The notes: generated from the sequence alone by a model not told the origin. Positions 6,121-13,925 are shown, counted from the stretch's first letter. The stretch: DNA of 14,382 bases from JANNMJ01 sp031397815 (GCA_031397815.1 JANNMJ010000048.1:1-14382), one strand, 5' to 3'. Made by a program: numbers and translations.

Positions 6121-6969
6121 CTACTCTGCCGCGCGCGCGTTGTGCGCCGCCAGTAGCAGCACGGGAGTTTGCGTTTGCCGGAGGATCTGATCGGTTACAC
6201 TATCCACGAAGAGCGTGTCGATCCAATCGTGGCCGCGGTCGAGCAGCGCCACCACATCGGCCGCCAGCGCGTCGACGGCGTGCAGAATCCCGGGGGCGGG
6301 TTGCTCGCCGCCGACCTTGTGTAGCGGGCTGTGCGGCATACTGGCGGCCAGCCCGCACGCGCGGGCCGCGCTCAACCCGGCTTGGCCGCCGCTCCGCTCC
6401 TCCGAAGTCACCACCACCACCACGGTGACGATCTCGGTGGCGAGCCCGTCGAGCAAGGGCGCCACGACCGTCGCGTTGGGCGTCAGCGTAAAGGCGCGAT
6501 CCTCCACGGCCAGCGCCAAACGCCGGGGTGGGTGCAACGCGGCATCGGGCAGGCCAGCGGGTACCAGCAGTAACGGATAACCGGTCTGGCGGACCAGCGG
6601 CAGTGTGCGGTTGCTGAACCACTCGTCGAGCTGCCCGTCGGTCGCCGTCAAGCCCGCCACTACCAGCAACGGGCGATAGCGGTCCAGCATCTGCGTCAGA
6701 GCCTCGGCCCAGTCGCTTTCGATCAGCTCGGCGGTGGCCGGCACCGACAGGCGGGCAGCTAGCTGATCGAGTGTCTGCCGGGTTTCGCGCAAGTAGCTCG
6801 CCTGCGTTTCCTGCATCGCCAGAGCAATCGACATGGTGGTGGCGGGCGCGCGGTAGATGTGGACCAGGTGCAGCGCGGCGTTCAACGGCGCCGCCAGGGC
6901 GGCGGCGTACGCCCGCGCGCGCTCCGCCGCGGGCGAGAAATCGGTCAGGACAATAAGGCAGGGGGGCAT
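6121..6969 (-). CDS. Universal stress protein, two-domain (282 aa)
   Basis: The ATG at 6969 is chosen because it begins directly with the first USP strand, MPPCLIVLTDFSPAAERA, as in the two other complete USPs; the longer open frame upstream runs antisense-like through the ATPase gene and has no matching fold. Two USP (Rossmann-like) domains are visible, about residues 1-140 and 145-282, each ending in a hydrophobic strand (YPLLLVPAG and TPVLLLAAH). Neither has the GxxGx(9)G(S/T) nucleotide motif; the second keeps only LFVDSVTDQIL. Domain 2 carries a run of valines (VTVVVVVTSEE) in a central strand. USPs are cytoplasmic dimers that raise survival under starvation, redox or energy stress. It lies 86 bp after the ATPase gene, probably last in the operon. 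It is more divergent than the other two. Confidence 0.9.
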   Translation of the reverse strand: MPPCLIVLTDFSPAAERARAYAAALAAPLNAALHLVHIYRAPATTMSIALAMQETQASYLRETRQTLDQLAARLSVPATAELIESDWAEALTQMLDRYRPLLVVAGLTATDGQLDEWFSNRTLPLVRQTGYPLLLVPAGLPDAALHPPRRLALAVEDRAFTLTPNATVVAPLLDGLATEIVTVVVVVTSEERSGGQAGLSAARACGLAASMPHSPLHKVGGEQPAPGILHAVDALAADVVALLDRGHDWIDTLFVDSVTDQILRQTQTPVLLLAAHNARAAE

Positions 6970-7055
6970 CGGGGAGGCGGGCAAGGTGATGATGAAAAGA
7001 AATGGGCGGTGATCTGATAGGGTGTGCTTTGGCTGACGGCCGGCCACAGGTTGGC

Positions 7056-9671
7056 TCAGCCACCAGCCACGGCAACCGGCAACGCTGCTACCCCCGGTTG
7101 GGGCCCGCGCCGGCGGCCGATCAGCTTCGCGAGCTCTACCGCCCAGAAGACGACGCTCGAAACGGCCAGCGTGATTCCTAATTCCGCCCACGTCAGCGGC
7201 TGCGTGGTAAAGAGGTTGTTTAAGAAGGGAACGTAGATGATCATCAGCTGCAGGCCAAACGTCAGGACCAAGGCCCCCAGCATCGGCTTGTTCGCCAGTA
7301 GGCCCAAACTGAACACCGACTCGCGCGGGGAGCGAATGGCGAGTGCCAAGCCCAGCTGACTGAAACAAAGCACGCTGAACGCCATCGTTTGCCAGTGCGC
7401 CATCTCCGCCCGAATGGCCCAAGCCTGCATCCCGATGGTGAGCCCACCCACCAGCAACCCGACCCACAGAATAAACCAGCCCAGCCCGGCGGCGAAAATG
7501 GTCTGGCGCGGGTCAATGGGCGGGCGCTGCATCGTGTTTTTCTCGGAGGGCTCGTAGGCGAACGCCAAGCCGGGCAGACCGTCGGTAATCAGGTTGATCC
7601 ACAAAATGTGGATGGCCAGCAACGGGACGGGCAAGCCAAAGAGTGGCGCCAAGAAGAGCGCGCAGATTTCGCCCGCGCTGCCTGCCAGGATGTAGCGGAC
7701 GAACTTCAGAATATTGTCGTAAATCCGGCGCCCGTGCTTCACCGCTTCCACGATGGTGGCAAAGTCGTCGTCGAGCAGAATCAGGTGCGAGGCTTCCTTG
7801 GATACCTCCGTCCCGGTGATGCCCATCGCGATGCCGATGTCGGCGTTTTTGAGCGCTGGGGCGTCGTTTACGCCGTCGCCGGTCATCGCCACGAACTGGT
7901 GCCGGGCCTGTAACGCGCTGATGATGCGCAGCTTCTGGGCGGGATCGACCCGGGCATAGACCCGCACTTTTTCCACTATCTCGCCGAAGGCCGCGTCATC
8001 TAACTTGGTGAGCTCCGGCCCGGTGAGCACCACATCGTCGGCCGACGACACGATGCCTAAGCTCTCGGCGATCGCCTGCGCGGTCAGCTTGTGGTCGCCG
8101 GTGATCATCACCGACACGATGCCGGCGGATTTGCATTCGGCCACGGCCTGGCGGGCTTCGGGGCGGGGTGGGTCGATCAGCCCGGCGAAGCCAATGAATC
8201 GCAGGCCGGATTCGACGGTCGCCGGGTCCAGGGGTTGGGGCAGCTCCGGCAGCAGCTTGCCGGCGTAGCCCAGTACCCGGTAGCCCTTGCCGGCCATCGC
8301 GTCGGTGCGGGCGCGCAGGTCGGGGATGGCGGCTTGCTGATCCGTGTCGAGCTGCTCCAGCAAGGCGCTCATCGCGCCTTTGGTGAGCACCAGCACGCCC
8401 TGATCGGTTTGGTGCAGCGTCGTCATACACATCCGGTCGGAGTCGAAGGGCAGCTCGGCGATGCGCGGGAATTTGGCTTCGAGCGCCGTCCGCTCGTACT
8501 TGCCGTCGGCCGCAAACTGCACCAGGGCCACTTCCGTGGAGTCGCCGACCCAAGCGCCGTCGTCGCCTTTGGTCACGTCGTTGTTTAGCGCCATCGCGGT
8601 CGGCAGCGCGTCGGCGTTGGCCAGGACCGGCAGCGCGAAATCGGGCGAGGCGTCCGATTCCTCCACCTTCATCTTGTTGATCGTCAGTGTGCCGGTCTTA
8701 TCGGTGCAGATGTAGGTCACCGACCCCAAGGTCTCCACTGCGGGCAGCTTCCGAATGAGCGCGTTGCTTTTGGCCAACCGGCTGGCTCCGAGCGCCAGGG
8801 AAACGGTAACCAGGGCGGGCAACGCTTCGGGCAGCGCCGCGATGGCCAGCGAGATCGACACCAGCAGCAGCTCGCGCAACGGCTCGTCGCGCAGCCAGCC
8901 CACCGCGAAGAAGAGCAGGCCGATGGCCACGGCCCCGGCCGCCAGGCGCTTGCCGAGAGTGGCCAGGCGTTTTTGAAGAGGCGTGGCAATTTCGTCGGTC
9001 TGAATCAGCTTCGCGATCCGTCCCAGCTCGGTGTTCATGCCGGTGGCCACCACGTAGGCCGTGGCTCGGCCGTTGGTCACGAACGTGCCCTTGTAGCCGA
9101 GGTTGAGTCGGTCGCCGAGCGGGTATTCGCCAGCGGGCAGCACGTCGGGTTTCTTCTCGACGTTGGCCGACTCGCCCGTCAGCGATGACTCATCGACTTT
9201 CAGCGCGAACGCTTCGATAAACCGCACATCGGCGGGGATGACGTTGCCGGCTTCCAGCACCACCACGTCGCCGGGCACCAGGTCGGCGGCGGCCACTTTC
9301 ACGGGGTGAACGTTGCGCAACACCTGGGCCTGCGTGGCGGCCATCTTCTGGAGGGCTTCCATCGCCTTTTCGGCCCGAAACTCCTGAATGAACCCCACCA
9401 CCGCATTCAGCACGACGATGGCCAGAATGACGTACGTCGATTTTAGCTCGCCCACCAGCCCCGATATTACGGCCGCCACCAAGAGCACCAGAATCATCAC
9501 ATCGGCCAGCTGATGCAGCAAAAGCTGCCAGACGGTTTTCTTTTTGGCGTCCTCGATCTGATTTTTGCCGTATTCGGTAAGCCGTTGCTGCGCTGTAGCG
9601 GCGTCAAGACCAGCTGGCGAGGTGTTCAGCGAGTGAGCGACGTCCTCAACCGATGTAACGTGGTATTCCAT
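7056..9671 (-). CDS. Cation-transporting P-type ATPase (P2A, Ca2+ ATPase-like)
   Basis: The protein has 871 residues from ATG 9671 (MEYHVTSVEDVAHSLN), where the N-terminal cation-ATPase domain starts; an upstream start would add 13 residues. Visible in order: actuator TGES (165-168), TM4 PEALP with Glu282, phosphorylation motif DKTGTLT (324-330), nucleotide-domain KGA (431-433), TGD (524-526), and hinge TGDGVNDAP (597-605). TM6 reads NLITDGLP (Asn693, Thr696, Asp697), the same as the Ca2+ ligands of SERCA, and TM5 keeps the Glu (668) but has Ser665 where SERCA has Asn. About ten membrane helices are expected. So Ca2+ (or Mn2+) export is the best guess; Na+ or other cations cannot be excluded. 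It sits between USP genes in one direction, suggesting an operon in which ion homeostasis is tied to the stress response. Confidence 0.93.
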   Translation of the reverse strand: MEYHVTSVEDVAHSLNTSPAGLDAATAQQRLTEYGKNQIEDAKKKTVWQLLLHQLADVMILVLLVAAVISGLVGELKSTYVILAIVVLNAVVGFIQEFRAEKAMEALQKMAATQAQVLRNVHPVKVAAADLVPGDVVVLEAGNVIPADVRFIEAFALKVDESSLTGESANVEKKPDVLPAGEYPLGDRLNLGYKGTFVTNGRATAYVVATGMNTELGRIAKLIQTDEIATPLQKRLATLGKRLAAGAVAIGLLFFAVGWLRDEPLRELLLVSISLAIAALPEALPALVTVSLALGASRLAKSNALIRKLPAVETLGSVTYICTDKTGTLTINKMKVEESDASPDFALPVLANADALPTAMALNNDVTKGDDGAWVGDSTEVALVQFAADGKYERTALEAKFPRIAELPFDSDRMCMTTLHQTDQGVLVLTKGAMSALLEQLDTDQQAAIPDLRARTDAMAGKGYRVLGYAGKLLPELPQPLDPATVESGLRFIGFAGLIDPPRPEARQAVAECKSAGIVSVMITGDHKLTAQAIAESLGIVSSADDVVLTGPELTKLDDAAFGEIVEKVRVYARVDPAQKLRIISALQARHQFVAMTGDGVNDAPALKNADIGIAMGITGTEVSKEASHLILLDDDFATIVEAVKHGRRIYDNILKFVRYILAGSAGEICALFLAPLFGLPVPLLAIHILWINLITDGLPGLAFAYEPSEKNTMQRPPIDPRQTIFAAGLGWFILWVGLLVGGLTIGMQAWAIRAEMAHWQTMAFSVLCFSQLGLALAIRSPRESVFSLGLLANKPMLGALVLTFGLQLMIIYVPFLNNLFTTQPLTWAELGITLAVSSVVFWAVELAKLIGRRRGPQPGVAALPVAVAGG

Positions 9672-9752
9672 AGAAACAGGGGGATTGAGCGACCATGCCG
9701 CGCGGACCACGTGCGGGCTAGGTCAACTCCTGACCGTCCGCTACCTGCGCAT

Positions 9753-10583
9753 TTACGCTTCGGCCGGCAGCAGCAGCACCGGCACCCGGCAGCGGCGCAG
9801 GATCTGGGCGGTCACGCTGCGATGAAACAGCTGGCCCAAAAAGCTGCGAGGTCGGGCGATCAGCACGAGCAGGTCGGCGCGGGTAGCGTCGAGGGTTTCC
9901 AGCACCCCGGTGGCCGGTTCTACGCAGGGCGCTTCATACAGTTCCAGCGGTACGGTGGCGGGCAGCAGCCCGCTGGCGCGCAGGTGGGTCAGGGCCAGCG
10001 GGCCCTGCAACCCGTGTTGGTCATCGGGAGTGGTGACGTGCACGACCTCGTAAGCCGCCGACCACGCGCTGAGCAACGGGGTTAGCGCCTGCGTAGCGGC
10101 ATTGAGTGTAAAGGCATCAGCATCGACGGCTACCAGCACCCGACGGGGTGCGCGGACGACCGTAATGGCCGCGGGTACCAGCAACAGCGGCCGGTGAGTG
10201 GCGTTAAGGACGGGCAGCAGGTGGTTGCTCAACCAGTGATCGAGCCAGGTGTCTTCCGTATTCAGGCCCACGGCCAGCAGGAGCGGTTGGCAGCGGCGCA
10301 CGACCTTCTCCACGGAGTCGAATGCAGCTCCCGAGGCTACTTCCCCTTCCGCGGGGACTGGTAAGCGCCGGATTACTTCCCGCAGAGTAGCGGCGATTTC
10401 CGCCCGATCGCGGATGTCCTGGGCCGGCGTCACGGTCGACAGTTCCGGGTCCAGTACGTAGTCAGGGTACAAGTGCAGCAACACCAAACCCGCGTGCAGC
10501 GGCGCGCCCAGCGCGGCGGCGTACTGCGCCGTCTGCTCCGCCGTGTCCGACAAATCAGTGAGTACCAGAATGGTTGGATTCAC
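9753..10583 (-). CDS. Universal stress protein, two-domain (276 aa)
   Basis: I place the start at GTG 10583, giving MNPTILVLTDLSDTAEQTAQ, which lines up with the first strand of the other USPs. The longest frame starts at TTG 10655, one base after the previous stop, and adds 24 residues with no USP similarity. Domains: about 1-140 and 145-276, with strands HRPLLLVPAA and VPVLLLPAEA closing each. The second domain has LIARPRSFLGQLFHRSVTAQ in place of the nucleotide-binding loop, so ATP binding is unlikely. That segment is nearly the same as in the plus-strand fragment at 1-126, so the two are probably close paralogues. It lies 73 bp after the preceding USP and 81 bp before the ATPase start. 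Confidence 0.9.
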   Translation of the reverse strand: MNPTILVLTDLSDTAEQTAQYAAALGAPLHAGLVLLHLYPDYVLDPELSTVTPAQDIRDRAEIAATLREVIRRLPVPAEGEVASGAAFDSVEKVVRRCQPLLLAVGLNTEDTWLDHWLSNHLLPVLNATHRPLLLVPAAITVVRAPRRVLVAVDADAFTLNAATQALTPLLSAWSAAYEVVHVTTPDDQHGLQGPLALTHLRASGLLPATVPLELYEAPCVEPATGVLETLDATRADLLVLIARPRSFLGQLFHRSVTAQILRRCRVPVLLLPAEA

Positions 10584-10656
10584 AGTAGAGAAGGCGATGA
10601 TTGGGTGGGCCAGAAAATACGGCAAGTGTCGTTCAGCGGGCCTTCGGCGGCCCAAC

Positions 10657-11478
10657 TTAGTCTTCCGCCGGTAGCAACAGCACCGGAATGGGACTCTCTC
10701 GTAGCAACTGGGCCGTCACGCTCTCGTGAAACAGGCTCCCGAGCAGGCTGTGGCGCCGCACTACTACCACCAGCATATCGGCATCGTTGCGGGCAATCTG
10801 GCGCAGAATGCCACCGACTACCGTCGGCTGAAATACTTCGTGCTCATTGCCCTCCGGCAGCGTATCCACCAAGTCGTTGGCGCGAATCATATCCAATACT
10901 TCGGCTGCGTGCCCTTTTTCGTGGTCATCGTCGATCACGTGAACCACGTGAAACGAGGCCAGCGTGGCCCGCAGCAGCCGGCGCACCACATCCTGGTGGG
11001 GGGCGAGGTGGAAGGGGGCGCCATCGACGGCCAGCAGCATGCGGCGCGGCGGGTACACATCCCAGCCCACGGACGGCACCACCAGTAAGGGGTAAGGTGC
11101 GTCCTGTAGCAGATTCATCGCCGTTTGGACCACGATATCTTCTGGCGGGTTGGCGGCGCCGGCCCGGCCCAGCACCAGCAGCAGCGGATGGTGCAGCCGC
11201 ACCGCCTCCTTGACGGCATCGGGCAGCCACGCCTTCGAGATATCCACCTCGGTGGGCACGGGCTGGTTGGCGGCCAGCTTGTGCAGCGCCTCAGTCGTTT
11301 TACGCTCGCCCCATCGGGTATAATAGCTACTGTACTCGTAAGGCGCCAGCAAGCCGTCGTGGCGCACGTGCAGCAGCACCAGCTGCGCGTTCAGCGGAAC
11401 CGCCAACCCTGCGGCGTATGAGAGGGCGCGGTTGGAAACGGCGAAAAAATCCGTCAGGACGATGAGCGGTGGCGTCAT
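10657..11478 (-). CDS. Universal stress protein, two-domain (273 aa)
   Basis: ATG 11478 starts directly at the USP fold (MTPPLIVLTDFFAVSNRALS). Two USP domains are visible, about 1-138 and 142-273, with closing strands YPLLVVPS and IPVLLLPAED. The second has VVVRRHSLLGSLFHESVTAQ, the Bacteroidota-type replacement of the ATP loop, so it resembles UspA more than ATP-binding USPs. The segment between the domains (DVYPPRRMLLAVDGAPF) matches the other two in position. It is the first USP of the cluster, 152 bp after the 34-aa membrane-protein gene; that gap holds a stable hairpin and a decayed small gene. The window's complete USPs have diverged from each other, so they are older duplicates rather than recent ones. 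Confidence 0.92.
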   Translation of the reverse strand: MTPPLIVLTDFFAVSNRALSYAAGLAVPLNAQLVLLHVRHDGLLAPYEYSSYYTRWGERKTTEALHKLAANQPVPTEVDISKAWLPDAVKEAVRLHHPLLLVLGRAGAANPPEDIVVQTAMNLLQDAPYPLLVVPSVGWDVYPPRRMLLAVDGAPFHLAPHQDVVRRLLRATLASFHVVHVIDDDHEKGHAAEVLDMIRANDLVDTLPEGNEHEVFQPTVVGGILRQIARNDADMLVVVVRRHSLLGSLFHESVTAQLLRESPIPVLLLPAED

Positions 11479-11509
11479 TGGAGAACCGGAAAGAATGGAA
11501 TAAATCAGG

Positions 11510-11634
11510 TTAGGTACGGGCCAGCTCGCCCGCTTCGCGAATCACCCGTCGAGCGCCATCATCGCGTCGGCTTCCCGCGCCAGCCTTGCCCGGCACTGAA
11601 GTGCCGCGCAAGGGACCGGGAACAGCCGTTTTAA
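11510..11634 (-). pseudogene. Decayed paralogue of the 64-aa BON-partner protein
   Basis: In one minus-strand frame the sequence reads CAALQCRARLAREADAMMAL then DG and TGA (11542-11544); one frame over it continues RRVIREAGELART and TAA (11510-11512). Joined, these match the C-terminal half of the protein at 781-975: ARENDASMAFD against AREADAMMALD, and VRQTAEALR against VIREAGELAR. A frameshift near 11545 and a short deletion (the WPEDAQ segment is missing) explain the break. No start codon with a matching N-terminus remains, although LKRLFP upstream could be a trace of VKRGLP. Confidence 0.55.
11584..11613 (-). repeat. Stable intercistronic stem-loop
   Basis: CCTTGC pairs with GCAAGG on the outside and GGCAC with GTGCC on the inside, with one mismatched pair between them and a 4-base loop. 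It lies 17 bases past the stop codon of the 34-aa gene on the minus strand, with no T-run after it. It could protect the mRNA end or attenuate transcription into the USP genes. Confidence 0.6.
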
Positions 11635-11735
11635 AGAGCCGCGTAAGCGGGCTGATTGCTGGCCCGGTAGTGCCAGCCTAGTGCGACCATTGCGGCGAAC
11701 AAGAGCGCCGTGAACAAAAACGAGGGAATGATCAT
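11631..11735 (-). CDS. Small single-pass membrane protein (34 aa)
   Basis: ATG 11733-11735 to TAA 11631-11633 gives MIIPSFLFTALLFAAMVALG followed by WHYRASNQPAYAAL. Residues 3-20 are a strong hydrophobic helix; a Trp-His-Tyr-Arg belt and a polar tail follow, as in small inner-membrane proteins. It begins 86 bases downstream of the CATAG box of regulatory site 2, which makes it the first gene of the USP/ATPase cluster. No family is recognised. In bacteria, proteins of this size next to transporters often regulate them (general knowledge), so a role with the P-type ATPase is conceivable. The main doubt is length alone; sequence character and position favour a real gene. Confidence 0.6.
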   Translation of the reverse strand: MIIPSFLFTALLFAAMVALGWHYRASNQPAYAAL

Positions 11736-11820
11736 ACCAACGGGCTTGGTGCAGGAAGCTTGCGCTGCCTGCGGTGAGAGATACTGATGGTACAAAATTT
11801 CGCGTTAGGCCCGCCCGTTA

Positions 11821-11860
11821 CTATGACGATGATCAGCCGGACTGTTGACATTTGTCAGCC
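11821..11860 (-). promoter_or_regulatory. Shared regulatory element, site 2
   Basis: On the plus strand: CTATGACGAT, 20 bases, TTTGTCAGCC. The first ten bases equal site 1 and the last ten differ at one base. The dyad is TGAC-ATTT-GTCA (11846-11857). Read on the minus strand the dyad comes first, then CATAGT, then the 34-aa gene. It therefore appears to drive the small protein, two USPs, the ATPase and the last USP. It lies just past the end of the AI-2E-family gene. Confidence 0.5.
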
Positions 11861-11890
11861 CGCCCCCTTTGGGCTTGACGCGGCCCGGTG

Positions 11891-13021
11891 CTACCGGTTG
11901 GCGGCAGGACGTGGGTCAGCTTTGGGTGGCTCGCACCATTTACCCGCGAGCGGGATGAGCCGACTGGGCTCGGCGCCGAGCGCCACTTCTTCAGGAGTCC
12001 GCGGCTGGCGATTTTCTTCGGCAAACACCCGGAGCAGCACCCCGAGGTACGAGAGGAGCAGCGGCCCGATGACCAGCCCTACAACGCCGAACAGCCCCAC
12101 CCCGAGCGTCATCCCGGCCAGCGTGACCAATGGGTGCACGTGGCCCAGGCGGCGGGCGAGCATGATGCGCAGCAGGTTGTCGACGTTCATCACGACGACG
12201 GTACCCACCAGCAAAATGCCCACCCCCTGCCCGATAGCGCCCTGCGCGAACTGGTAGATGGCGGCCGGTCCCCACACCAGAGGCGTCCCCAGTACCGGAA
12301 TGAACGCCACAAAAAACCCGATAGCGCCCCAGAAAGCGGGGTCCGGTACCTGAAATACCCACAGCAGTACGCCCGTGAGCCCGCCCTGCACGGCGGCAAT
12401 GAGCACCTGTCCCAATACGTTGGCTTGCACGTTATTGTGGAGGGCCTCCCAGAGCTTGTCGAGCGTAGCGGGTCGGAAGGGTAGGTAGCGCCGCAGGTTG
12501 CGCAGAAAAGCTTCTTCTTGAATGAACAGAAAATACAGCGTGAACAGCAGCAACCCGACGACGACGGCCAGATGTAGCAAGCTGCCGGCCAGCAGCGGTA
12601 CCCAATGACTGACCTGACTGGCTGCCTGCCCCAGCAGCGTGCGCACATTCTGCTCGCTCGTGAAGGCCACACCCGTGAGGCGTTCGAGCCGGTGCACCAC
12701 GGTCAGCACTTGCTCAGTGTACTGTCCGATGTTGCGCAGCCGGTCGAAGAGCATCGTGCTGAGCGCGTAGAAAGGAATCATCAGGGCCACCACCGTGAAC
12801 AGCAGCAGCAGCACGGTCACGAGCTGCCGGTTCCACCTGCGCCGATGCACTAGCGCCGCGAACCACGGCCGCAGCACCACGTACAGGATGCCCGCGCCCA
12901 AAAAAGACGACAAGTAGCTGGCCAGCCCGAAGAGCGTCAGCGCCCCTAGGGCCAGTAGAGCCGCGATGAGCAGCACATGGCGCTGACGCGGCGTGTAGAT
13001 GTTTTCGGCCGCGTCAGTCAT
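11891..13021 (-). CDS. AI-2E family transporter (PerM/TqsA-like permease)
   Basis: The protein has 376 residues from ATG 13021. About eight membrane helices are visible (roughly 16-33, 37-57, 67-90, 142-167, 203-224, 228-250, 261-285, 298-333), with the long soluble loop between helices 3 and 4 (about 91-141) typical of the family. The family signature is present near the C-terminus: NVDNLLRIMLARRLG, HPLVTLAG and GVVGLVIGPLLLSY. Members include TqsA (autoinducer-2 export) and Na+/H+ antiporter-like proteins; the family name should not be read as a substrate. The final 35 residues are hydrophilic and proline-rich. It is downstream of the copper-protein and DUF6799-like genes in the same direction. 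A small frame at 13014-13088 overlaps its start by 8 bp. The next downstream gene has its own element at 11821. Confidence 0.92.
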   Translation of the reverse strand: MTDAAENIYTPRQRHVLLIAALLALGALTLFGLASYLSSFLGAGILYVVLRPWFAALVHRRRWNRQLVTVLLLLFTVVALMIPFYALSTMLFDRLRNIGQYTEQVLTVVHRLERLTGVAFTSEQNVRTLLGQAASQVSHWVPLLAGSLLHLAVVVGLLLFTLYFLFIQEEAFLRNLRRYLPFRPATLDKLWEALHNNVQANVLGQVLIAAVQGGLTGVLLWVFQVPDPAFWGAIGFFVAFIPVLGTPLVWGPAAIYQFAQGAIGQGVGILLVGTVVVMNVDNLLRIMLARRLGHVHPLVTLAGMTLGVGLFGVVGLVIGPLLLSYLGVLLRVFAEENRQPRTPEEVALGAEPSRLIPLAGKWCEPPKADPRPAANR

Positions 13022-13088
13022 TGGAATACGGGCGATTTTGCCGGTTCAGTGCTCCCCACGGCCGTAGCAGCCAATTGAGTTTGGTCAT
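13014..13088 (-). CDS. Possible small ORF overlapping the AI-2E-family gene start
   Basis: ATG 13088 gives MTKLNWLLRPWGALNRQNRP plus YSND and TGA. The stop overlaps the AI-2E-family start by 8 bp (ATGACTGA), a layout that allows translational coupling. The same frame is open upstream without an ATG and reads VKHYFHGIQAAQFQLGALAA then YHKLHA, which also looks protein-like, so the true start may be a non-ATG codon in 13089-13165 or the gene may have lost its start. No family is recognised. The 155-bp gap here would otherwise be empty. Confidence 0.35.
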   Translation of the reverse strand: MTKLNWLLRPWGALNRQNRPYSND

Positions 13089-13177
13089 CGCGTGCAGCTT
13101 GTGATAGGCGGCTAAGGCGCCCAGCTGAAACTGCGCAGCTTGTATGCCGTGGAAGTAGTGTTTAACGGAAAAGGTGT

Positions 13178-13537
13178 TTACTTTTTCTCTTCCGGCTGGG
13201 GGCGCTTTACTGAGATGGGGTGCTGCGTCAGCTTTCCATTAGTCAGCATACACTGGCCTTCCCGCAGGGTCAACAGGGTGCCGTCGGGGCGTCTGCAGGT
13301 ACCGTCGGTGAGGCACATCGACCCGTCACTCATCGTCATGTCCGTCGTCATCGGCGTCTTCTGCTTGCCTTGTATCACCATCATCATGTGGCCAGTTTTC
13401 AGCATACAATAGTTATGGGCTGGCTGGGCTACGGCAGGTTGGGCAGCGGCCTTGGGTGTAGTTGTGGCTTGGGCGTAGGCGCCGATGCTGAGGCCAAAGC
13501 AGATCAGAAGGGAGAGGAGGTAAGAGGGGTTTTTCAT
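13178..13537 (-). CDS. Secreted DUF6799-like protein (119 aa)
   Basis: ATG 13537 is chosen because it begins a signal peptide (MKNPSYLLSLLICFGLSIGA, cleavage after YAQA); an in-frame ATG at 13567 would bury it. After a low-complexity A/P/Q linker (about 24-43), residues 44-105 carry short beta repeats of the DUF6799 type: MLKTGHMMMVIQGK, then MTMSDGSMCLTDGTCRRPDG and LREGQCMLTNGKL. The repeats are rich in Met (eight or more in about 40 residues) and have three conserved Cys. Methionine-rich periplasmic proteins often bind Cu(I); with the Cys-rich copper protein encoded 55 bp upstream, metal handling is a reasonable inference, but the domain's function is not established. The C-terminus is charged (KRPQPEEKK). 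Confidence 0.85.
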   Translation of the reverse strand: MKNPSYLLSLLICFGLSIGAYAQATTTPKAAAQPAVAQPAHNYCMLKTGHMMMVIQGKQKTPMTTDMTMSDGSMCLTDGTCRRPDGTLLTLREGQCMLTNGKLTQHPISVKRPQPEEKK

Positions 13538-13592
13538 CGGGGGAAGTGAAATCAACATGAAGATCATAAAGGGAAGAAAGCCGGTTGGCGGG

Positions 13593-13925
13593 CTAGGCTG
13601 TCAGGCCCACGAGGCACGCCTGCTCGCAACGCAGGCAAGCCGCCGCGCACTCTTTGCAGTGCGCCGCATGCGCGTGTTTGCCGCATTCGGCGGCGCAGGC
13701 TTTACAGATTTCGGCGCATTCCTTCAGTAGGGCGGTGGTGTAAGCCGAGCCACGGGCCACGAGGCGAGCGGTGAGGGCGCAGATATCAGCGCAGTCGCGA
13801 TCAAGTTGGATACAGCCGGCCATCATTCTTGCGTCCTGTTCACCTATGCAGGCGGTGGCGCAATGCTCGCAGGCGGCGACACAGTGATTGAGGGCTTCGA
13901 GGAGAATGTCATTTTGCGTATGCAT
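13593..13925 (-). CDS. Four-helix-bundle copper-binding protein (DUF326/Csp-like)
   Basis: From ATG 13925 (MHTQNDILLEALNHCVAACE) the protein has 110 residues and 16 cysteines, at about 15, 19, 22, 26, 38, 45, 49, 70, 74, 77, 81, 90, 93, 97, 100 and 104. They are spaced as CxxxC and CxxC along predicted helices, the pattern of Csp copper-storage proteins, whose helical bundle is lined with Cys thiolates binding many Cu(I) ions. No signal peptide is seen, so it resembles the cytosolic type. The ATG at 13973 would add 16 residues without homology and would shorten the leader from regulatory site 3. It is probably the first gene of an operon with the DUF6799-like protein and possibly the AI-2E-family permease. 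Confidence 0.92.
   Translation of the reverse strand: MHTQNDILLEALNHCVAACEHCATACIGEQDARMMAGCIQLDRDCADICALTARLVARGSAYTTALLKECAEICKACAAECGKHAHAAHCKECAAACLRCEQACLVGLTA

Noticed and set aside
6200..7075. 291-aa second frame across the USP gene on the same strand
   Set aside because: Its Arg-, Pro- and Gly-rich composition is that of an out-of-frame shadow, and the true USP frame is clear.
6970..7467. N-terminal extension of the USP to 7467
   Set aside because: The extension overlaps the 3' part of the ATPase gene out of frame and has no USP features. The fold starts at the ATG at 6969.
9711..9752. Fourth regulatory element before the ATPase gene (GGTCAACTCCTGACC)
   Set aside because: The half-sites are in the wrong order and spacing (GTCA...TGAC), and no CTATG lies at the right distance.
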